In this document: piece after piece, positions 61,410 to 64,000 of the stretch
How positions within the stretch are numbered: position 1 is the stretch's first letter
How the letters are laid out: each line of letters starts with the position of its first letter
NCBI RefSeq assembly: GCF_016863615.1
Contig: NZ_BOPF01000045.1
Span: forward strand, 1 to 64,000
Origin: Virgisporangium aliadipatigenens
GTDB taxonomy: Bacteria; Actinomycetota; Actinomycetes; Mycobacteriales; Micromonosporaceae
DNA length: 64,000 nucleotides
Direction: 5' to 3'
Position numbers and translations under genes: made by a program
Notes under the pieces: model-generated
Databases searched by the model: none
What the model saw: the letters and a program-made list of their open reading frames with translations, nothing else
What the model was told of the DNA's origin: nothing

Positions 61410-63236
61410 ATGGCTGCCCTCTTCCCGCCCGCGGGCCGTGACACCGACCAGTCCTACGGGTACCTGCCGATCGAGGAACACGGAATCGTCGGTGACCTGC
61501 GCACCGTGGCCCTGGTCGGCACGGAGGGCACCATCGACTGGTACTGCCCCGGCCGGTTCGACAAGCCGGCGCTCTTCGCCGCCCTCCTGGACGCCGGCAA
61601 GGGCGGCTACTTCGGCCTCGCCTGCGGGACCAGGACCCGTTCGAAGCAGCTCTATCTGCCGGACACCAACATTCTCGTGACCCGCTTTCTCGGCGCGGAG
61701 GCCGTCGGCGAGGTCATCGACTTCATGGTGCCGGAGACCAGCGGCACCGCGGCACCACGGGACCTGCTCGTGCGGCAGGCCCGTGCGGTGCGCGGCCGGG
61801 CCACCTTCGACCTCGCGTGCTTCCCCAGCTTCGACTACGCCCGGATCCCGCACACCGTGGAGATCGTCGACGGGGTCGGCGCCGTGTTCACGTCGGCGAT
61901 CGGGCGGGCGGTCCTGCGCGCCAACGTTCCGCTGAAGGAGGACGAGGGCGGGGTCATCGCCCGCTTCACGCTCGACGAGGGCGAGACGCTCGACATCGAA
62001 CTCGAGTGGAACGGCGAGGTCCGCCCGCTACGGACCGGCGAGACGGACGAGCTCTTCGCCCGCACCTCGGACTTCTGGCAGCGGTGGCTGGCCCAGTCGC
62101 GTTACCGCGGGCGGTGGCGGGAGACCGTGCAGCGCTCCGCGCTGACCCTCAAGTTGCTGGTGTACCACCCGACCGGCGCCCTGGTCGCCGCTCCGACCAC
62201 GTCCCTTCCGGAGGAACTGGGCGGCGCGCGCAACTGGGACTACCGGTACAGCTGGCTGCGCGACGCGGCGTTCACGGTGTACGCGCTGATGCGGCTCGGC
62301 TTTCTCGAGGAGGCCGCCGCCTTCATGGACTGGATCCAGAAACGCTGCGAGACGGCCTCGCTGGAGCGCGACGTCTCCATCATGTACGCCGTCGACGGCA
62401 GCGACCACATCCCGGAAATCGTGCTGGATCACCTGTCCGGCTACCGGGGCTCCGCGCCGGTGCGCATCGGCAACAACGCCGTCGGCCAGCGGCAGATCGA
62501 CGTCTACGGCGAACTGATGGACTCGGTGTACCTGTACAACCGCGAGATGCCCATCTCGTACGACCTCTGGACGGGGCTGTCGAAGCGGCTGGACTGGCTC
62601 GCGGCGCACTGGGAGGAGCCGGACGAGGGCATCTGGGAGGTGCGCGGGCCGCGGCAGCGGTTCACGTACTCGGCGCTGATGACGTGGGTGGCGTACGACC
62701 GGGCGGTGCGGCTTGCCCGCGACCGTGGCCTGCCGGCGCCGGTGAAGAAGTGGAAGAAGCTGTCGACGGCGGCGTACCGGTTCGTGCAGAACTCCTGCTG
62801 GGATCCGGACGTCGGCGCGTACGTGATGCATCCCGGCAGCAAGCAGTTGGACGCCTCGCTGCTGGTGATGCCGCTGGTGAAGTTCTCCGGGCCGACGGAT
62901 CCCCGGTTCCTGTCCACGTTGGACCTGATCGGTACCGAACTGGCGTCCGACACGCTCGTGCACCGGTACGCGATGACGGGTCACGACGGGCTGACGGGTG
63001 GCGAGGGGACGTTCAACCTGTGCTCGTTCTGGTACGTGGAGGCGCTGACGCGGGCCGGCCGGGTCAAGGAGGCACGCATGATCTTCGAGAAGATGCTCAC
63101 CTACGCGAACCACGTCGGGCTGTACGCCGAGGAGATCGGGCCGGCCGGTGAGGCGTTGGGCAACTTCCCGCAGGCGTTCACCCATCTGGCATTGATCAGT
63201 GCAGCCGTCAACCTGGACCGGGCGCTCGGCGAGTGA
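61410..63236 (+). CDS. Glycoside hydrolase family 15 (trehalase/glucoamylase-like)
   Basis: 608 residues, cytoplasmic (no signal). The N-terminal domain (YLPIEEHGIVGDLRTVALVGTEGTIDWYCPGRFDKPALFAALLD) precedes an (alpha/alpha)6 barrel with NWDYRYSWLRDAAFTVYALMRLGF (about 274-297), the catalytic acid Glu in EEPDEGIWEVRG (about 402) and the catalytic base Glu in YAEEIGPAGEALGNFPQAFTHLAL (about 572). Actinobacterial members of this length are usually alpha,alpha-trehalases or glucan 1,4-alpha-glucosidases; the sequence alone does not decide. It follows the response regulator by 24 bases, so coexpression is possible. Confidence 0.92.
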   Translation: MAALFPPAGRDTDQSYGYLPIEEHGIVGDLRTVALVGTEGTIDWYCPGRFDKPALFAALLDAGKGGYFGLACGTRTRSKQLYLPDTNILVTRFLGAEAVGEVIDFMVPETSGTAAPRDLLVRQARAVRGRATFDLACFPSFDYARIPHTVEIVDGVGAVFTSAIGRAVLRANVPLKEDEGGVIARFTLDEGETLDIELEWNGEVRPLRTGETDELFARTSDFWQRWLAQSRYRGRWRETVQRSALTLKLLVYHPTGALVAAPTTSLPEELGGARNWDYRYSWLRDAAFTVYALMRLGFLEEAAAFMDWIQKRCETASLERDVSIMYAVDGSDHIPEIVLDHLSGYRGSAPVRIGNNAVGQRQIDVYGELMDSVYLYNREMPISYDLWTGLSKRLDWLAAHWEEPDEGIWEVRGPRQRFTYSALMTWVAYDRAVRLARDRGLPAPVKKWKKLSTAAYRFVQNSCWDPDVGAYVMHPGSKQLDASLLVMPLVKFSGPTDPRFLSTLDLIGTELASDTLVHRYAMTGHDGLTGGEGTFNLCSFWYVEALTRAGRVKEARMIFEKMLTYANHVGLYAEEIGPAGEALGNFPQAFTHLALISAAVNLDRALGE

Positions 63237-63239
63237 CCC

Positions 63240-63257
63240 CGTCCCCGTACGGGGACG
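63240..63257. terminator. 18-bp perfect palindrome after the GH15 gene
   Basis: CGTCCCCGTACGGGGACG begins four bases after the stop codon; it would fold into a tight hairpin and probably ends the GH15 transcript. Confidence 0.6.
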
Positions 63258-63335
63258 CCCGATCCGGGGCATCGGCAGGGATCGTTCCCGCGCCGTAACA
63301 GAACTGACTCTCACGCGCCGGTACGGTCCGGTCCC

Positions 63336-64000
63336 ATGCGCACTACCACTGTTAGTTTTGTGGTCCTCTTACTGGTCGCCGCGCTGCTCGGCGGCGTGCC
63401 GACCGCGGCCTCGGCCGCTCCGTCCACTGTGGACCCCGCGGCCGCCGTTGCCGGGTCGGCGAGCCCGCGCGTGCTCACGCTCATCACCGGCGACCGGATC
63501 ACCGCGACCGGCGACACCATCCGCGTCGAACCCCGCGCCGGCGTGCAGTTCCTGCGCTTCCGGCAGGACGGCGGCACCTATGTCGTCCCGTCGGACGCGC
63601 TCGGGCTGCTGCGGCTCGGACGCCTCGACGACCGCCTGTTCAACGTGACCCGCCTCGTGGCGGACGGCTTCGACAAGCGCGCCGAACTGCCGCTGATGGT
63701 CGAGGACACGAAGGCGGTCCGGGGCCTGACGGCCGGGCGGCCGCTGCCGGCGCTCGACGGGTTCGCTACCCGCGTGCCGGTCGCCGAACTCGCGAGGAAC
63801 TGGCCGAGCGTCCGCGACGGCATGCTCGCCGGCAAGATCTGGCTCGACGGCGTGCGCCGGCCGCTGCTGGACGTCAGCGTGCCGCGCACCGGCGCACCCG
63901 TCGCCTGGTCCGAGGGGCTCGACGGCACCGGCGTGAAGGTGGCCGTCATCGACAGCGGCATCGACGACACCCACCCCGACCTCGCGGGACGCGTCTCCCT
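63336..64000 (+). CDS. Secreted subtilisin-like serine protease (S8), N-terminal part; runs off the right edge
   Basis: 221 codons are present. A signal peptide (MRTTTVSFVVLLLVAALLGG, cleavage near ASAAPS) is followed by a propeptide-like region (VLTLITGDRITATGDTIRVEPRAG, YVVPSDALGLLRLGRLDDRLFNVTRLVADGF), typical of the large actinomycete subtilases. The first catalytic motif follows, with Asp in VKVAVIDSGIDDTHPDLAGRV at the very end of the window. His and Ser motifs are beyond the edge. Codon 12 (63369-63371) is TTA, so translation may depend on the bldA tRNA, as is common for developmental extracellular proteases. The iterated palindrome lies at codons 30-33. Confidence 0.92.
   Translation, partial: MRTTTVSFVVLLLVAALLGGVPTAASAAPSTVDPAAAVAGSASPRVLTLITGDRITATGDTIRVEPRAGVQFLRFRQDGGTYVVPSDALGLLRLGRLDDRLFNVTRLVADGFDKRAELPLMVEDTKAVRGLTAGRPLPALDGFATRVPVAELARNWPSVRDGMLAGKIWLDGVRRPLLDVSVPRTGAPVAWSEGLDGTGVKVAVIDSGIDDTHPDLAGRVS
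63423..63433. repeat. Iterated palindrome TCCACTGTGGA
   Basis: Exact copy just after the signal peptide region of the subtilase, read Ser-Thr-Val-Asp with ACT. Confidence 0.7.

Overview
The window is about 72-73 % G+C by eye, with strong third-position G/C bias, GTG starts, AGGAGG-type ribosome binding sites and tightly overlapped genes, so it is an actinomycete chromosome. The start of CtaD, two chemoreceptors (a motile-spore trait), mycothiol-type domains and the amylopullulanase architecture make Micromonosporaceae (Actinoplanes/Dactylosporangium/Micromonospora type) the best guess; this is inference, not a database result. There is no prophage, integrase, transposase, CRISPR array or rRNA. 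The window starts inside ctaD and ends inside a secreted subtilase gene.

Layout. 1-5.2 kb: 5' part of ctaD (minus), then an FtsX-type ABC exporter (permease plus two ATPases). 5.3-10.5 kb: a MarR regulator with a four-cysteine tail, a secreted TolB-like protein, a GAF-PAS histidine kinase and a GNAT/aminotransferase fusion whose 3' end overlaps a tRNA-like gene. 10.6-17.4 kb: four tandem paralogues with a conserved unrecognised N-terminal module and C-terminal ankyrin repeats; this is the least explained block. 17.4-23.1 kb: a secreted two-headed amylopullulanase. 23.2-31.2 kb: two chemoreceptors, an MscS channel overlapping a DUF6328 gene, a small-ORF/hairpin/tandem-repeat intergenic region, an Lrp/branched-chain amino acid dehydrogenase pair, a P450 and a CmcI-like methyltransferase. 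31.2-32.7 kb: a quinone-oxidoreductase-like enzyme and Ohr.

32.8-48.6 kb is a coherent catabolic island: a LivFGHMK-type uptake system (plus), then a minus-strand set for CoA-thioester chemistry (MaoC double hotdog, thiolase, SDR, AMP-dependent acyl-CoA ligase, thioesterase, and beyond an epimerase gene two 2-hydroxyacyl-CoA dehydratase-like subunits and a CaiB CoA-transferase), bounded by a PaaX-family repressor and an HTH-less UTRA protein. The likely job is import, CoA activation, reduction/dehydration and thiolytic cleavage of an organic acid; the substrate cannot be read from the sequence. A large LuxR-type ATPase regulator follows, with an upstream 14-bp palindrome also found upstream of ohr/livF.

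51.4-64 kb: an aminotransferase remnant, a Tat-type GDPD phosphodiesterase, a DUF1232 protein, an anti-sigma/ECF sigma pair, a VanY-type M15 peptidase, an ECF42-type sigma factor, dnaE1, a single-domain response regulator, a GH15 glucosidase/trehalase and the start of a subtilase.

Two sequence-level patterns cut across the genes. Three gene junctions are each filled by a mini-ORF joined to both neighbours by start/stop overlaps. The 11-bp palindrome TCCACWGTGGA occurs at least eight times, mostly within coding sequence and using otherwise rare Thr codons.
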